A DNA stretch of 64,000 nucleotides from Thiemannella venezuelensis (GCF_014203605.1 NZ_JACHJJ010000019.1:117997-181996); one strand, 5' to 3'; positions 8,467-17,769 are shown, counted from the first letter of the stretch. Numbers and translations are program-made. The notes: generated by a model not told the origin, from the letters alone.

Positions 8467-10122
8467 TCAGGACTCGCGCATCGGGATGCGGACGTCGCGG
8501 GCTCCGGCGACCGCGACGGCCTCGTCGTAACCGGCGTCGACGTGCCGGATCACCCCCATGCCGGGGTCGTTGGTGAGGACCCGGGTGAGCTTCTCCCCGC
8601 CCAGCCGGGTGCCGTCGGCGACGGTGACCTGGCCGGCGTGGATGGAGCGGCCGATGCCGACGCCGCCGCCGTGGTGGATGGAGACCCACGCCGCGCCGGA
8701 GGCCACGTTGAGCATCGCGTTCAGCAGCGGCCAGTCGGCGATGGCGTCGGAGCCGTCGAGCATGGCCTCGGTCTCGCGGTACGGGCTCGCCACGGAACCG
8801 CAGTCGAGGTGGTCGCGGCCGATCACCAGCGGGGCCGCGATCTCGCCGGAGGCGACCATGTCGTTGAACCGCTCGCCGGCCAGGTGGCGCTCGCCGTACC
8901 CGAGCCAGCAGATGCGGGCGGGCAGGCCCTGGAAGTGGACCTTCTCCCCGGCCATCCGGATCCACCGGGCGAGCGGCTCGTTGTCGGGGAACAGCTCCAG
9001 GATGGCCCGGTCGGTCTTCGCGATGTCCGCCGGGTCGCCGGAGAGCGCGGCCCAGCGGAACGGGCCCTTGCCCTCGCAGAACAGCGGCCGGATGTAGGCG
9101 GGCACGAAGCCGGGGAAGTCGAACGCGCGGGTGTAGCCGGCGAGCTGCGCCTCGCCCCGGATCGAGTTGCCGTAGTCGAAGACCTCGGCGCCCGCGTCGG
9201 CGAAGCCGACCATCGCCTCCACGTGCCTGGCCATGGACTCGCGCGCCTTCATGGTGAAGCCCGCCGGGTCCTTGTCCCGCTCGGCGGCCATGTCGTCGAA
9301 GGCGACCCCCAGCGGCAGGTACATCAGCGGGTCGTGGGCCGAGGTCTGGTCGGTGACGATGTCGATCTCGGCGCCGCGGCGGAGCAGCTCCGGCACGGCG
9401 TCGGCGGCGTTGGCCTCGACGCCGATGCTCAGCGGGCGGCGCTGGTCGCGCGCCTCGTAGGCCAGGCGGAGCGCCTCGTCGAGGTCGGCGGCCTTCACGT
9501 CGAGGTAGCGGTGCTCGATGCGCCGCTCGATGCTGCGCGGGTCGCAGTCGACGCAGATCGCCACGCCGCCGTTCATGGTCACGGCGAGCGGCTGGGCGCC
9601 GCCCATGCCGCCGAGTCCCGCGGTCAGCGTGATCGTGCCGCTCAGCGAGCCGCCGAAGCGCTTGGCGGCCACGGCCGCGAAGGTCTCGTAGGTGCCCTGC
9701 AGGATGCCCTGGGTGCCGATGTAGATCCACGAGCCCGCGGTCATCTGCCCGTACATGGTCAGGCCCGCGGCCTCCAGGCGGCGGAACTCCTCCCAGTTCG
9801 CCCAGTCGGGCACCAGGTTGGAGTTGGCGATGAGCACCCGGGGCGCCCACTCGTGCGTGCGGAAGACGCCGACCGGGCGGCCGGACTGCACGAGCAGCGT
9901 CTCGTCGCCCTCCAGGGTGGTCAGCGTGCGGGTGATCGCGTCGAACGAGCGCCAGTCGCGGGCCGCCTTGCCCGAGCCGCCGTAGACGACGAGCTGCTCC
10001 GGGTGCTCGGCCACCTCGGGGTCCAGATTGTTCTGGACCATGCGGAGCGCCGCCTCCTGCGGCCACCCCTTGGCGGTGAGCGTGGTGCCGCGCGGCGCGC
10101 GGACGGTCCGGCTGCCGGTCAT
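8467..10122 (-). CDS. hutU: Urocanate hydratase
   Basis: Converts urocanate to 4-imidazolone-5-propionate with tightly bound NAD+, the second step of histidine breakdown. The 551-residue length is normal for urocanase. The family signature [14 protein letters not shown] is intact, with the active-site cysteine at residue 405; [11 protein letters not shown] near residue 47 and the glycine-rich GGMGGAQP region contribute to NAD binding. The ATG at 10122 has GGGGAGG upstream and gives the normal N-terminus; the open frame above it is not coding. The upstream region carries the TGAATG palindrome also found in front of the M20-hutF-hutI operon. Confidence 0.97.
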   Translation of the reverse strand: MTGSRTVRAPRGTTLTAKGWPQEAALRMVQNNLDPEVAEHPEQLVVYGGSGKAARDWRSFDAITRTLTTLEGDETLLVQSGRPVGVFRTHEWAPRVLIANSNLVPDWANWEEFRRLEAAGLTMYGQMTAGSWIYIGTQGILQGTYETFAAVAAKRFGGSLSGTITLTAGLGGMGGAQPLAVTMNGGVAICVDCDPRSIERRIEHRYLDVKAADLDEALRLAYEARDQRRPLSIGVEANAADAVPELLRRGAEIDIVTDQTSAHDPLMYLPLGVAFDDMAAERDKDPAGFTMKARESMARHVEAMVGFADAGAEVFDYGNSIRGEAQLAGYTRAFDFPGFVPAYIRPLFCEGKGPFRWAALSGDPADIAKTDRAILELFPDNEPLARWIRMAGEKVHFQGLPARICWLGYGERHLAGERFNDMVASGEIAAPLVIGRDHLDCGSVASPYRETEAMLDGSDAIADWPLLNAMLNVASGAAWVSIHHGGGVGIGRSIHAGQVTVADGTRLGGEKLTRVLTNDPGMGVIRHVDAGYDEAVAVAGARDVRIPMRES

Positions 10123-10143
10123 GCCTGAGCCTCCCCATCGACC

Positions 10144-10159
10144 TGAATGAATGTATTCA
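10144..10159. promoter_or_regulatory. Operator-like inverted repeat in front of hutU
   Basis: TGAATGAATGTATTCA matches the 4022-4037 site in length and arm sequence (one arm mismatch), and also contains a perfect ATGAAT/ATTCAT pair (10147-10160). It lies 22 bp upstream of the hutU start codon in an AT-rich patch. Shared sites argue for one regulator for both hut units. Confidence 0.55.
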
Positions 10160-10580
10160 TATTTGTCACTCGGAGGCCACAGGTCAACCCGGAGACCACA
10201 GGCCGGCCCGCAGGCGGGCATCCCGGCGGACCGCTCGGGACGCCCGCCTTCCGGTCGCGGTCCCGGCCGCGCCCCGCACGGACGGGCCGGGCGATCAGCC
10301 GCGGGCGCCCGGCGGGCGCCCCGGCGCGAAGGAGAGGCTTCGCAGAGCGGGGAGTTCCCGGTTTCCGGTACGGCCAACCGGGCCGGTGCTCCCGCTTGCC
10401 CGAACCAGCCCGCCGGCGGCCCGGAAATTTGCCGGGAGTCTACGGAGCGCCGGCGCCCGACCGCCCGCCCCACCCGGTCGGCGGTCGGCTTGTCCACCGC
10501 CGTACGCGCCCTGGAAACGCCTCACGGTGATCAATAAGATGTGCGGACCGTGTCGGAAGCACTGGAGGACGACCTTCACC
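10160..10580. other. Non-coding gap between hutU and a membrane protein gene
   Basis: About 420 bp of GC-rich sequence divides the divergent hutU and 10581 genes. Apart from the hutU operator at its left edge, the only visible signal is a short AT-rich patch with TAAGAT (about 10533-10538) that could be a -10 element for the rightward gene. No gene or RNA is recognisable. Confidence 0.5.
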
Positions 10581-11441
10581 GTGAACTCCCGGGCACATCA
10601 CTGGCCGATCACCGATCCCTCCATCCCCCGCGAAGACCGGCTCAGGATCGCCGGGAACCGGCAGCTCGCAGGGCTTCCGCAGGGCGGCCGGCACAGCTAC
10701 GCCGACCGCCGGACCGCGCAGCACGTGGTGATATTCCTGACCGTCATCGTGACGGCCTCTCTCGCCATGGCGGTCGGCGAGCTCCGGGAACTGCTGTTCG
10801 ACAGGCCCGCGACCAGCCTGCTCGCCATCGCGATGCTGACCGTGTTCGCGATGGCCGTCCCCCTGCTGTGGAACCACGATTCCCCGCGACGCCTCACCCG
10901 CCTCTACCGCGACCGCTACGTGGTTCCCCGTGATCTCGACGGCGAGGCCCACGCCTTGCTCGGCCGGGCCCTCCAGGCCGCCGATGCGGTGGCGTCCTCC
11001 CGGATCAGGCGGGAGGGGCTGCTGGACGCCGTCGCCGACAACGTACTGATCCCGCACCGGCTGTGGGAGATCGCCCGCCTCCTGCGCTCCCACACCGTCC
11101 TGCGGGCCGAGCAGGCCGCCGTCCGGGGGGCGGCGGCCGTGCCCGACCCCCGACTGCAGGCGCTGCGGCGGTCGGTGGCGGCGGTCACCCAGCGTGTCGC
11201 CGAGCTGGAGACGTACGCCCGCCTCGTCCAGGAGGCGGACGCGATGCTCCACGCCCGGAGGCGGCCCGGCGGCGACGACGCGCACCGCGACCTGCTCGCC
11301 CGCCCCGGCGGGACGAGCCTCTTCGAGCACGCGGCCGCCGACGAGAGCGCCCTCGCCGGCAGCGTGCGGAGCGCCATCGCGGCGGGGCGGGCACTCGCCG
11401 CACGGGAGTACGGGGAGGACGGCGCCCGGCCGGAGGGCTGA
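10581..11441 (+). CDS. Hypothetical membrane protein with two transmembrane segments
   Basis: 286 residues, family not recognised. Two hydrophobic helices (about residues 47-67 and 78-98) form a hairpin near the N-terminus; the remaining 185 residues are Ala/Arg/Leu-rich, mostly helical and probably cytoplasmic, with possible coiled coil around RLQALRRSVAAVTQRVAELETY. The GTG at 10581, reading V-N-S-R-A-H-H-W, was chosen because it follows GGAGGAC and omits a proline/arginine-rich extension that looks non-coding. No neighbour suggests a role. Confidence 0.6.
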   Translation: MNSRAHHWPITDPSIPREDRLRIAGNRQLAGLPQGGRHSYADRRTAQHVVIFLTVIVTASLAMAVGELRELLFDRPATSLLAIAMLTVFAMAVPLLWNHDSPRRLTRLYRDRYVVPRDLDGEAHALLGRALQAADAVASSRIRREGLLDAVADNVLIPHRLWEIARLLRSHTVLRAEQAAVRGAAAVPDPRLQALRRSVAAVTQRVAELETYARLVQEADAMLHARRRPGGDDAHRDLLARPGGTSLFEHAAADESALAGSVRSAIAAGRALAAREYGEDGARPEG

Positions 11442-11474
11442 TCGCGCCTGCGGCCGGGACCGTGGAGACCGACC

Positions 11475-13352
11475 TCAGCTGGAGATCAGGAACTGGGTGG
11501 CGGCGAGCTCGCGGTAGAGGTCGTCCTCGGCGAGCAGCTCGTCGTGGGTGCCGACGGCCCTGACCCGGCCGGCCTCCATCACCACGATCCGGTCGGCGCC
11601 GGTGACCGTGGAGAGCCGGTGGGCGATCACCAGCACGGTCGTCTCCCGCGCCACCTCGGCGATCACCTCACGGAGCCGGAGCTCGTTGACCGCGTCGAGC
11701 TGGGAGGTGGCCTCGTCCAGCAGGAGCAGCCGGGGGCGGCGCAGCAGCGCCCGCGCGATGGCCACCCGCTGGCGCTCGCCTCCGGAGAGCCGGATGCCGC
11801 GGTGGCCGACCTCGGTGTCCAGCCCCTCGGGGAGCCGGGCGACGAGGTCCTCCAGGCGGGTCAGGGCGAGCACCCTGCGCAGCTCGCCCTCGGCCACGCC
11901 GGGCGCGGCGAACAGGAGGTTCTCCCTGAGCGAGCCGTCCAGCACGGGCGCGTCCTGCTCGACGTAGCCGAGGGCGGCGCGCAGTTCGGCCAGCGGCCAG
12001 CGCCTGATGTCGCGGCCGTCGACCGCGACCGTCCCCTCCTGGTGGTCGTAGAACCGCTCCAGCAGCGCGAACACCGTGGACTTGCCCGCTCCCGAGGGGC
12101 CGACGAGCGCGGTCATGCCGCCGGCCGGAACGGTGAAGGAGACGTCCTGGTGGACGGCGGGCCGGTCGTCGCCGTAGCGGAAGGCCACGGACTCGAACGT
12201 CACCCCGGCGGGGGCCGTGCCGGGCGCGGGGATCTCCCCGGCGGCCTCCTCCGTGGGGAGGTCCTCGATCTCGCGGATCCGCTTCACCGCGGCCAGGCCG
12301 CTCTGCACCTGGGTGGCGCCCTGGACCAGCTGGCCGACCGGGGCGACCAGGTAGAACAGGTAGAGGAGGAAGGCGATCAGCGAGGAGACCTCCAGCGCGC
12401 CGGAGGCGACCCGCGCCCCGCCGACGCCGAGCACGGCCACGAAGGCGAGCTGGGCGGCGACCCAGGCGGAGATGCCCGCGATGGAGGTCCACCAGGCGAC
12501 GGCGATCCCGCGGTCCCGCGCCTCGCGGGCCGCGGCGCCCACCACGGCGATCTCCCGGTCCTCCGCTCCGCTGGCCTTGACCGTGCGGAACGCCTGGAGC
12601 ACGCGGTCGAGCACCGCGCCCATCTCGCCCACCGACTCCTGCGCCTGGACCGACGCCTTCTGGATCCGTGGCATGACCAGGCCCACGAGGCCGCCGACCA
12701 GGACGAGCACCGCCAGCGTGATGAGCAGCAGGACCCCGTCCATGAAGGCCATCATCACCACGGCGCCCACCAGCATGAAGACCGCGCCGACCGACTCGAC
12801 GATCCCGTCGGTGAACACCGCGCGCAGCAGGGTGGTGTCGGAGGTCACCCGGGAGAGCAGGTCACCTGGCTTGAGGCGGTCCACCTCGGAGACGCGCAAT
12901 CGCAGCATGCGCTCCACCAGGGTCCGCCGGGCCGAGAACACGATGCCCTCGCCCATGCGCTCCAGTACGTATCTGCCGAGCGCTCCGACGGCCGCGCCGA
13001 CGACCACGGCGGCCGTCAGGCCGAGCACCGGCCCGGCCAGGGACTGCTCCCGGCCGAACGCGTCCACCACCAGCTTGGCCAGGAGCGGCATCGCCAGTCC
13101 GGCCAGCGAGCTGACGAGGCTGAGCACCCCGCCGAGCAGGAGCACGCGCCGGTGCGGCCGGACACGGCCGAGCAGCAGGCGCCACGGCGCCGTCGACGCG
13201 CTGCCGGTCGTGCCTCCCGGCGCCGTCCCACCGCCGGACTCGGTCACGCCGCCGGCTCCCCTCTCGGTCCCGGACTCGGGTGCGGTCACTGCCATCCCCT
13301 CTGAACGCACGCGACCGGCCCCCGGTCGCTCTTCTTCCTGTCTACTGCGCAT
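11475..13352 (-). CDS. ABC exporter with fused membrane and ATPase domains (MsbA/LmrA-type)
   Basis: 625-residue half-transporter that should act as a homodimer. After a low-complexity N-terminal tail of about 65 residues come six membrane helices (about 80-350) and an ATPase domain with GPSGAGKST, LSGGERQRVA and LLLLDEAT plus the H-loop IAHRL. The start ATG at 13352 follows AGGGAGAAGG. The family exports lipids, drugs or peptides. The promoter region carries two tandem palindromes, so expression is probably repressed by a dimeric regulator encoded elsewhere. Same strand as the ketosynthase/ACP genes, but separated from them by 300 bp. Confidence 0.9.
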   Translation of the reverse strand: MRSRQEEERPGAGRVRSEGMAVTAPESGTERGAGGVTESGGGTAPGGTTGSASTAPWRLLLGRVRPHRRVLLLGGVLSLVSSLAGLAMPLLAKLVVDAFGREQSLAGPVLGLTAAVVVGAAVGALGRYVLERMGEGIVFSARRTLVERMLRLRVSEVDRLKPGDLLSRVTSDTTLLRAVFTDGIVESVGAVFMLVGAVVMMAFMDGVLLLITLAVLVLVGGLVGLVMPRIQKASVQAQESVGEMGAVLDRVLQAFRTVKASGAEDREIAVVGAAAREARDRGIAVAWWTSIAGISAWVAAQLAFVAVLGVGGARVASGALEVSSLIAFLLYLFYLVAPVGQLVQGATQVQSGLAAVKRIREIEDLPTEEAAGEIPAPGTAPAGVTFESVAFRYGDDRPAVHQDVSFTVPAGGMTALVGPSGAGKSTVFALLERFYDHQEGTVAVDGRDIRRWPLAELRAALGYVEQDAPVLDGSLRENLLFAAPGVAEGELRRVLALTRLEDLVARLPEGLDTEVGHRGIRLSGGERQRVAIARALLRRPRLLLLDEATSQLDAVNELRLREVIAEVARETTVLVIAHRLSTVTGADRIVVMEAGRVRAVGTHDELLAEDDLYRELAATQFLISS

Positions 13353-13401
13353 GCCTTCTCCCTGAGCGTTTCGCCGGGGTTCGTAGACCAAAGTCGCTAT
13401 T

Positions 13402-13444
13402 GTCAACATAAGTTGACGACGATCTCGTGTCAACCTAGGTTGAC
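13402..13444. promoter_or_regulatory. Two tandem GTCAAC-N4-GTTGAC palindromes
   Basis: GTCAACATAAGTTGAC (13402-13417) and the perfect palindrome GTCAACCTAGGTTGAC (13429-13444) lie 27 bp apart centre to centre, about 50-90 bp upstream of the ABC exporter start. This form fits MarR-type operators. The remaining sequence up to the ketosynthase stop (13445-13655) holds no gene that I can support. Confidence 0.7.
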
Positions 13445-13655
13445 TCAGAGGGCGGTGCGGGCCGTCTCCGGCGAGGGCTCGGCCCGCGCGGGGAGGTCCG
13501 GCAGGCCCGGGAATCCCGGGAAGGCGCAGGAAGGCGCGGAAGGCGCGGGGGCGGGGGTGCGCGATGCGGCGGGCGGCCGGAACGGCGAGGAGCGCCGGAC
13601 CGCTCGCGGGAGGGTGCGGCGGCCGGCGCTCCAGGTGGCGGAGCCGTACGGCGGG

Positions 13656-14972
13656 TCAGGCCGGGGTGAGGACCAGGCAGGCGTTGCTGCCGCCGAAGCC
13701 GAAGGAGTTGGAGAGCGCGGGGGCCACGGGGATCCGCCGCGGGGCGCCGTGAACGAGGTCGATCAGGTCGGCGGCGGGGCCCGAGGCGAAGTTGGCGGTC
13801 GGGGGGACCAGGCCCTCGCGGGCCGAGAGCAGGGCCATGACGGCCTCGAAGGCGCCCGCCCCGCCGACCAGGTGGCCCGTCACCCCCTTCGTGGAGGTCA
13901 CCGGCGGCGTCCCGCCCCGGAGCCGGTCTCCCGCGCGGCCCCCGGGGCGGTCGCCGAAGCAGTCCCGCAGGGCGAGCGCCTCGGCGTCGTCGTTGTGCGG
14001 GGTGGAGGTGCCGTGCGCGTTGACGTGGCCGATCTCCGCAGGGGCCAGGCCGGCGTCGTCCAGGGCGGCGCGCATGCAGCCGGCGGCGACGGAGCCGTCC
14101 CGGAGCGGCGCGACGATGTGGTTGGCGTCGCAGTTGGCCGCGTAGCCGCTCACCTCGCCGTAGACGCGGGCGCCCCGCGCCTCGGCGAGGTCGGCACGTT
14201 CCAGGACGAGGAAGGCCGCGCCCTCGCCCATGACGAAGCCGTCGCGTTCCCCGTCGAAGGGCCGGGAGGCCTCGGCGGGCGCGTCCAGCCGCTCCGACAA
14301 CGCGCCGACCTTGGCGAACGCCTCCATGACCAGCGGGGAGAGCAGCGCGTCGAGCCCGCCGGCGACGGCCGCGCCGACCGTGCCCGAGCGGATCGCGCGC
14401 AGCGCCTCGCCGATGGCCGTGGCGCCGCTCGCGCAGGCGGTGTTGAAGGTCAGGCACGGGCCGCGGTAGCCGTACCGGATGGCGATGCGCGCGGCCGTGG
14501 AGCTGGACATCAACGCCGGCACGGCGTGCACGGGCACCTTCTCCCGGCCGAGTGTGTGCCCCACGATGAGGTTCTCCAGCGTGGCGAACCCGCCGCCGCC
14601 GGTGCCGACGTAGACGCCGCAGCCCTCCGCGGGCGGGTCCCCCGCGTCGGTGACGGCGTCGATCGCGGCGGCCAGCCCGATCTGCGCGGTGCGGTCGAGG
14701 GTGCGCAGCTCCCGGCCGGTGAAGTAGTCGAGCGGCTCGAACGGGGCCAGCGGGCAGCCGATGGGCACCGGTCCCCCGGCGAGGCCGGGGATCGCGGTGG
14801 CGAGCGACTTTCCCGCGAGCACGGCGGTGAAGGCTTCGTGGACGGTGTTGCCCGCCGGGCTCTTGACCCCGAGGCCGGTGACGACCACACGTGCCGCCGC
14901 CGGTCCGGTCGCGGGCCCGCCCGCTCCCGGCCCGGCCGTCCCCGGCTCGCGTGTCACCGGCTCGCGTGTCAC
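13656..14972 (-). CDS. Beta-ketoacyl-ACP synthase (KAS II/FabF-like)
   Basis: 438-residue condensing enzyme with a complete active site: Cys180 in NTACAS, His320 in NAHGTST and His367 in KGVTGH. It should catalyse decarboxylative Claisen condensation on an ACP-bound acyl chain. Its GTG start at 14972 overlaps the ACP stop codon (GTGA), so the two are translationally coupled. An N-terminal repeat V-T-R-E-P is duplicated, giving an alternative GTG at 14957. No malonyltransferase, ketoreductase, dehydratase or thioesterase gene is adjacent, so it must borrow partners or do a single condensation. Confidence 0.9.
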   Translation of the reverse strand: MTREPVTREPGTAGPGAGGPATGPAAARVVVTGLGVKSPAGNTVHEAFTAVLAGKSLATAIPGLAGGPVPIGCPLAPFEPLDYFTGRELRTLDRTAQIGLAAAIDAVTDAGDPPAEGCGVYVGTGGGGFATLENLIVGHTLGREKVPVHAVPALMSSSTAARIAIRYGYRGPCLTFNTACASGATAIGEALRAIRSGTVGAAVAGGLDALLSPLVMEAFAKVGALSERLDAPAEASRPFDGERDGFVMGEGAAFLVLERADLAEARGARVYGEVSGYAANCDANHIVAPLRDGSVAAGCMRAALDDAGLAPAEIGHVNAHGTSTPHNDDAEALALRDCFGDRPGGRAGDRLRGGTPPVTSTKGVTGHLVGGAGAFEAVMALLSAREGLVPPTANFASGPAADLIDLVHGAPRRIPVAPALSNSFGFGGSNACLVLTPA

Positions 14973-15217
14973 CGGGCCGCCAGGGCGGTGTGCAGGATCC
15001 CCGCCATGTCCGCCACGGTCCGGGCCTCGGCGAAGTCGGCAGGTTCGAGCTGGATGCCCAGTTTCTCCTCGATGATGACGGCGATCTCCACCCATTCGAG
15101 GCTGTCGATCTGGTGGTCGGCGATGGTGGCGCTGGGCTTCACCTGATCGCTCGGCACGCTGAGCACCTCGGCGATCGCCGACCGGACGACGGATGTAGCT
15201 GAATCGAGGCTTGTCAT
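14969..15217 (-). CDS. Acyl carrier protein
   Basis: 82-residue ACP with the phosphopantetheine attachment motif DSLEW, the modified serine being residue 39. Helical, acidic and of normal length. ATG at 15217 follows GAGGTGGG. It is the first gene of a two-gene unit with the ketosynthase, and an inverted repeat lies about 60 bp upstream. A dedicated ACP next to a ketosynthase points to a specialised acyl product rather than bulk fatty acid synthesis. Confidence 0.9.
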   Translation of the reverse strand: MTSLDSATSVVRSAIAEVLSVPSDQVKPSATIADHQIDSLEWVEIAVIIEEKLGIQLEPADFAEARTVADMAGILHTALAAR

Positions 15218-15278
15218 TCGCCCACCTCTGAAAAGATCGGTCCACTCGCGCCCCTGCAGTCTCCGGACTATGCATTCC

Positions 15279-15295
15279 AGACAGATGTTCTGTCT
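15279..15295. promoter_or_regulatory. Palindrome upstream of the ACP-ketosynthase unit
   Basis: AGACAGATGTTCTGTCT has perfect 7-bp arms around a TGT centre, in a relatively AT-rich patch 62 bp upstream of the ACP start. It looks like a TetR- or MarR-type operator; no matching regulator is adjacent. Confidence 0.5.
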
Positions 15296-15379
15296 AGGGG
15301 GTCTGAGGCTAAATTCCCCGGGTTTCCGCTCATTTATCGATGAGCCGGAGTCCACCGGATCCGAGCGGAGAACGCCGCC

Positions 15380-15434
15380 TCACCGGCCGTCCGCGAGGCG
15401 GGCGTCAGTTCACCGGCCGTCCGCGAGGCGGGCG
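15380..15434. repeat. 25-bp direct repeat duplicating the 3' end of the sigma factor gene
   Basis: The segment at 15410-15434, which encodes the last codons and stop of the sigma factor gene, is repeated exactly at 15380-15404. The offset is 30 bp, so the copy lies in frame just past the stop and offers a second stop codon. It looks like a recent tandem duplication. Confidence 0.75.
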
Positions 15435-16675
15435 GCCCTGGCGTGGAGGTAGCGCTGCTGAGGCAGGCTGCCCGTCCGCCGGGCCGCCTCCAGATAGGAG
15501 TCATGCGCCGCCGCCCGGTCACCGGACATCTCCAGCAGGTGCGCGCGGACGGCGTGCAGCCGGTGGTCCCCGGCGATCCGCCCGTCGGACTCGAGCCCGC
15601 CGACCAGGTCGAGGCCCTCGCGCGCGCCCCGGGCCATGGCCACCGCGACGGCGTGGTTCAGCGCCACCACGGGATTGCCCGAGATGCGCATCAGCAGCTC
15701 GTACAGCGCCGCGATCTGCGGCCAGTCGGTCTCCCCGGCACTCGGCGCCTCGTCGTGGAGCGCGGCGATGGCCGCCTGGAGCTGGTACGGGCCGGTCGCC
15801 CTGCGGCCGAGCACACCGGTGACGAGCGCCACGCCCTCGGCGATGCGCCCGGCGTCCCAGCGGCTCCGGTCCTGCTCGGCCATCGGGATCGGCGCGCCGT
15901 CCGGCCCGGTGCGCGCCGGACGGCGCGCGTCGGTCAGCAGCATGAGCGCCAGCAGTCCCGCCGCCTCGCCGTCGCCGGGCAGCAGCCGGTGGACCATGCG
16001 GGCGAGCCGGATCGCCTCGGCCGACAGCTCGGTGCGCTGCAGGTCCGGTCCCGACGTGCTGGCGTACCCCTCGTTGAAGACGAGGTACAGCACGTGGAGG
16101 ACCGCTCCGAGCCGTTGCGCGCGCTCGGCCCCCGAGGGCATGCCGAAGGGGATGCCGCTGTCCTTGATCCGCTGCTTGGCCCGGCTGATGCGCCGGGTCA
16201 TGGCCGACTCCGGCACGAGGAACGCCCGGGCGATCTCCGCGGTGGTCAGGCCGCCCACCGCCCGCAGGGTGAGCGCGATCTGCGAGGCCGCCGAGAGCGA
16301 GGGGTGGCAGCACATGAACAGCAGGATGAGCGTGTCGTCGGAGTCCGCCGCCGGCCTGCCCGCGGCGGGCTCCGGCCACGGCCCGGGCGCCCTCCACCGG
16401 GCGACGGTGTCCTCGCGGTTCCGGCGGGCCTGCTCACCGCGGAGCAGATCGGTCAGCCTGCGTGAGGCGACTCTGACCAGCCAGCCCCGCGGGTTGTCCG
16501 GAACCCCGTCTTCCGGCCACTGTACGGCGGCCGCGAGCAGGGCCTCCTGCACCGCGTCCTCGGCGGTGGCGAAATGCCCGTAGCGCCGCACCACCGCGCC
16601 GAGGACCTGCGGCGCCAGCAGGCGCAGCAGGTCCCCGAGTCCGCCGGCGCTTCCGCCGGTCGCGTCGTCGGTCAC
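15410..16675 (-). CDS. RNA polymerase sigma factor, ECF42-type with C-terminal TPR-like extension
   Basis: 421 residues. The N-terminal 170 carry sigma-2 (with AEDAVQEALLAA) and sigma-4 (with LTTAEIARAFLVPESAMTRRI); the long C-terminal part (about 190-421) is the helical repeat domain typical of ECF42, ending in YLEAARRTGSLPQQRYL. Such factors lack an anti-sigma and are associated with DGPF-domain proteins; one lies 7 bp upstream. The GTG at 16675 starts the normal N-terminus. Confidence 0.92.
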   Translation of the reverse strand: MTDDATGGSAGGLGDLLRLLAPQVLGAVVRRYGHFATAEDAVQEALLAAAVQWPEDGVPDNPRGWLVRVASRRLTDLLRGEQARRNREDTVARWRAPGPWPEPAAGRPAADSDDTLILLFMCCHPSLSAASQIALTLRAVGGLTTAEIARAFLVPESAMTRRISRAKQRIKDSGIPFGMPSGAERAQRLGAVLHVLYLVFNEGYASTSGPDLQRTELSAEAIRLARMVHRLLPGDGEAAGLLALMLLTDARRPARTGPDGAPIPMAEQDRSRWDAGRIAEGVALVTGVLGRRATGPYQLQAAIAALHDEAPSAGETDWPQIAALYELLMRISGNPVVALNHAVAVAMARGAREGLDLVGGLESDGRIAGDHRLHAVRAHLLEMSGDRAAAHDSYLEAARRTGSLPQQRYLHARAARLADGR

Positions 16676-16682
16676 GGCGCGG

Positions 16683-17105
16683 TTACGCCTCCAGCTCGTC
16701 GTAGCCCCCGGCGACCGGCCGCACGTCCACGTACCACTCGCGGGTCAGGACGGCGGACTCCGGGTGCGGTGTGTCCGCCAGGCGGGCGGCGATCTCGGTC
16801 GCCCGGTCGAAGCTCTCGCACTCGACGAGCGTGTAGCCGGCCAGGACCTCCTGGGTCTCGGCGTACGGCCCGTCGGTCACGACGGGGACCCCGTTCTCCA
16901 GCCGGATCCTCCGGGCGTGCACGGGAGCGGTCAGGCCCTGGGCGTCGACGAACTCCCCGGACTCGACCAGCTCCCCGTTCCACTTCTCCATGAACGCGTG
17001 CATGGCCGCGACGTCCTCCGCGGACCAGACCGCCGGGTCGGCGGGCCTGCCGGCCATGGCGTCGTAGTCCCGCTGCGAGCCGTACAGCATGATCATGTAC
17101 TTCAC
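16683..17105 (-). CDS. YCII/DGPF-domain protein, partner of ECF42 sigma factor
   Basis: 140-residue dimeric alpha-beta barrel (YCII-related) protein. It opens with KYMIMLYG and contains DGPYAETQEVLAGY, the DGPF-type motif. It starts with the GTG at 17105 and is followed after 7 bp by the sigma factor gene, the standard ECF42 arrangement. Biochemical function is not established in the family; it may sense or modify a ligand for the sigma factor. Confidence 0.9.
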   Translation of the reverse strand: MKYMIMLYGSQRDYDAMAGRPADPAVWSAEDVAAMHAFMEKWNGELVESGEFVDAQGLTAPVHARRIRLENGVPVVTDGPYAETQEVLAGYTLVECESFDRATEIAARLADTPHPESAVLTREWYVDVRPVAGGYDELEA

Positions 17106-17224
17106 GGCGTCTCCTCTCCACCGGCGCCCCTGGCGGCGCCTCTCATCGGAGACGTCGGAGCCGATCGCTCCGACCGGACATCCGCCTCCGCCGGATCACA
17201 AACTATTTCCGGCCGCCCGCACGC

Positions 17225-17750
17225 TCAAGGAGCGGAGGACCCGGCCGGGCCGGGGTCGCGGGGCGGCCTCCGGGAGAACCCCCGCGCGCCGGGGACGAGG
17301 GCCGCCGCCGCGGGGGCCAGGAAGCAGACCAGCGCGCAGACGCCCAGCACCGCCGGTCGCCCGAAGGCGTCCATCGCCGGGGCGATGAGCACGAGCCCGA
17401 CCGGCGCGAGCCCGTAGGACAGCAGGAAGTCGAGTGAGGAGACACGGGCCAGGAGGGCGGGGTCGACCTCGCGCTGGGTGGCGGTGAACCACGGCACGTT
17501 GAACAGCTCGATCCCCAGACCGGCGGCGAGATAGGCGGCCGCCACCACGGACGGGTGCACCGGGAGCACCAGGCTGAGACCCGCGGGGGTGAGCGTGCGG
17601 TCGAGCACCGCGAGCCCGAGGACGAACGGGAGCGCCCAGGTCGCCAGGCCCGAGGCCGTGGCACCCGCCCACAGCCGCAGGAACCGCGGGTCGCGCAGGA
17701 CCCGCCGCCGGCCGGAGTCCTCCGGCGGCCGCGCCGTGGTGGCCGGGCGG
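17225..17750 (-). pseudogene. Major facilitator exporter (EntS-like), deleted internally and at its start
   Basis: The frame reads an N-terminal segment typical of siderophore exporters (RDPRFLRLWAG, then one membrane helix) that passes straight into the C-terminal part with LFNVPWFTATQ and LLARVSSLDFL. About 250 residues, covering roughly helices 2 to 9, are missing. No start codon exists upstream before an in-frame TAG near 17785. What remains is 126 residues from a GTG at 17608. It faces a truncated siderophore-binding protein gene; the deletion junction lies near 17750-17780. Confidence 0.75.
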
Positions 17751-17769
17751 TGCTCCTGCGTGCCGCCGC

